Source: JAAFHN01 sp031421855
Lineage (GTDB): Bacteria > Pseudomonadota > Gammaproteobacteria > Burkholderiales > Burkholderiaceae_C
Assembly: GCA_031421855.1 (NCBI GenBank)
Contig: JANOPN010000077.1
Span: 1-5,666 of the forward strand
DNA length: 5,666 nt
Direction of reading: 5' to 3'
Position numbers and translations under genes: made by a program. Shown here piece by piece: positions 5,554 to 5,666 of this stretch (position 1 is the first letter of the stretch; every line of letters starts with the position of its first letter). The notes under the pieces were generated by a model. It ran no database searches and was not told the origin of the DNA. It worked only from the letters and a program-made list of their open reading frames with translations.

Positions 5554-5666
5554 GTGGACAATTGCGCATGTCACCACCGAACTTACCGCCCAACCCATCG
5601 AAGCCTGAATTGATCGCATTAGCGGCCCGGCTGCCGAAAGCCGAGCTGCATTTGCACATTGAAGGC
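5550..5666 (+). CDS. Adenosine/adenine deaminase family protein (3' partial)
   Basis: Only the first 39 codons lie in the window and the frame runs off the right edge. The reading is MSGQLRMSPPNLPPNPSKP, then a short helix-like stretch, then LPKAELHLHIEG at residues 28-39. HLH is the conserved zinc-binding HxH pair at the N-terminus of adenosine deaminase-type metal-dependent hydrolases. These convert adenosine to inosine, or adenine to hypoxanthine in the Aah1-like branch. The EG after the motif resembles the adenine-deaminase-like branch more than the HLDG of E. coli Add, so the base-versus-nucleoside choice is open. The ATG at 5550 overlaps the oxygenase stop. A second ATG at 5568 (Met7), 10 bases after GAGTGG, is an equally possible start. 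The proline-rich leader before the domain is probably flexible. Confidence 0.85.
   Translation, partial: MSGQLRMSPPNLPPNPSKPELIALAARLPKAELHLHIEG

Overview
The window carries six genes, all on the + strand. Composition is moderately GC-rich, with many TTG/GTG codons and alanine-rich proteins. Together with the protein families this suggests a betaproteobacterium, probably Burkholderiales of a Comamonadaceae-like type. That placement is inferred from codon and protein style, not from a marker gene.

Positions 1-3115 hold the membrane and energy part of a BMP/PnrA-type (nucleoside) ABC importer. They encode a double-domain ATPase cut off by the left edge of the window, followed by two permeases. 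The three genes are joined by 4-base ATGA stop/start overlaps. A 133-base gap (3116-3248) with a 7-bp inverted repeat and a T-rich tract separates them from the solute-binding lipoprotein gene (3249-4409), which has its own good Shine-Dalgarno. Two consecutive hairpins follow this gene, and the second (4444-4470) is a textbook intrinsic terminator.

Positions 4479-4582 form a compact, almost fully symmetric palindromic element of about 104 bp. It has GGAC(T/A)TACGCAAAAT terminal inverted repeats, a palindrome at its exact centre and TTTGA on both sides. I read it as a MITE-like non-autonomous element inserted between the terminator and the next gene. This is the most distinctive non-coding structure in the window.

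A Rieske non-heme iron oxygenase alpha subunit (4597-5553) follows. It overlaps by ATGA the start of an adenosine/adenine deaminase-family gene (5550 to the right edge), recognised by its LPKAELHLHIEG metal-binding motif.

Read together, the locus looks like a purine nucleoside/base salvage or catabolic module: periplasmic capture by the BMP protein, import by the ABC complex, then deamination by the Add-type enzyme. The unusual component is the oxygenase, translationally coupled to the deaminase. Its substrate cannot be read from the sequence. A modified purine (for example N-alkylated) is a reasonable inference but unproven.
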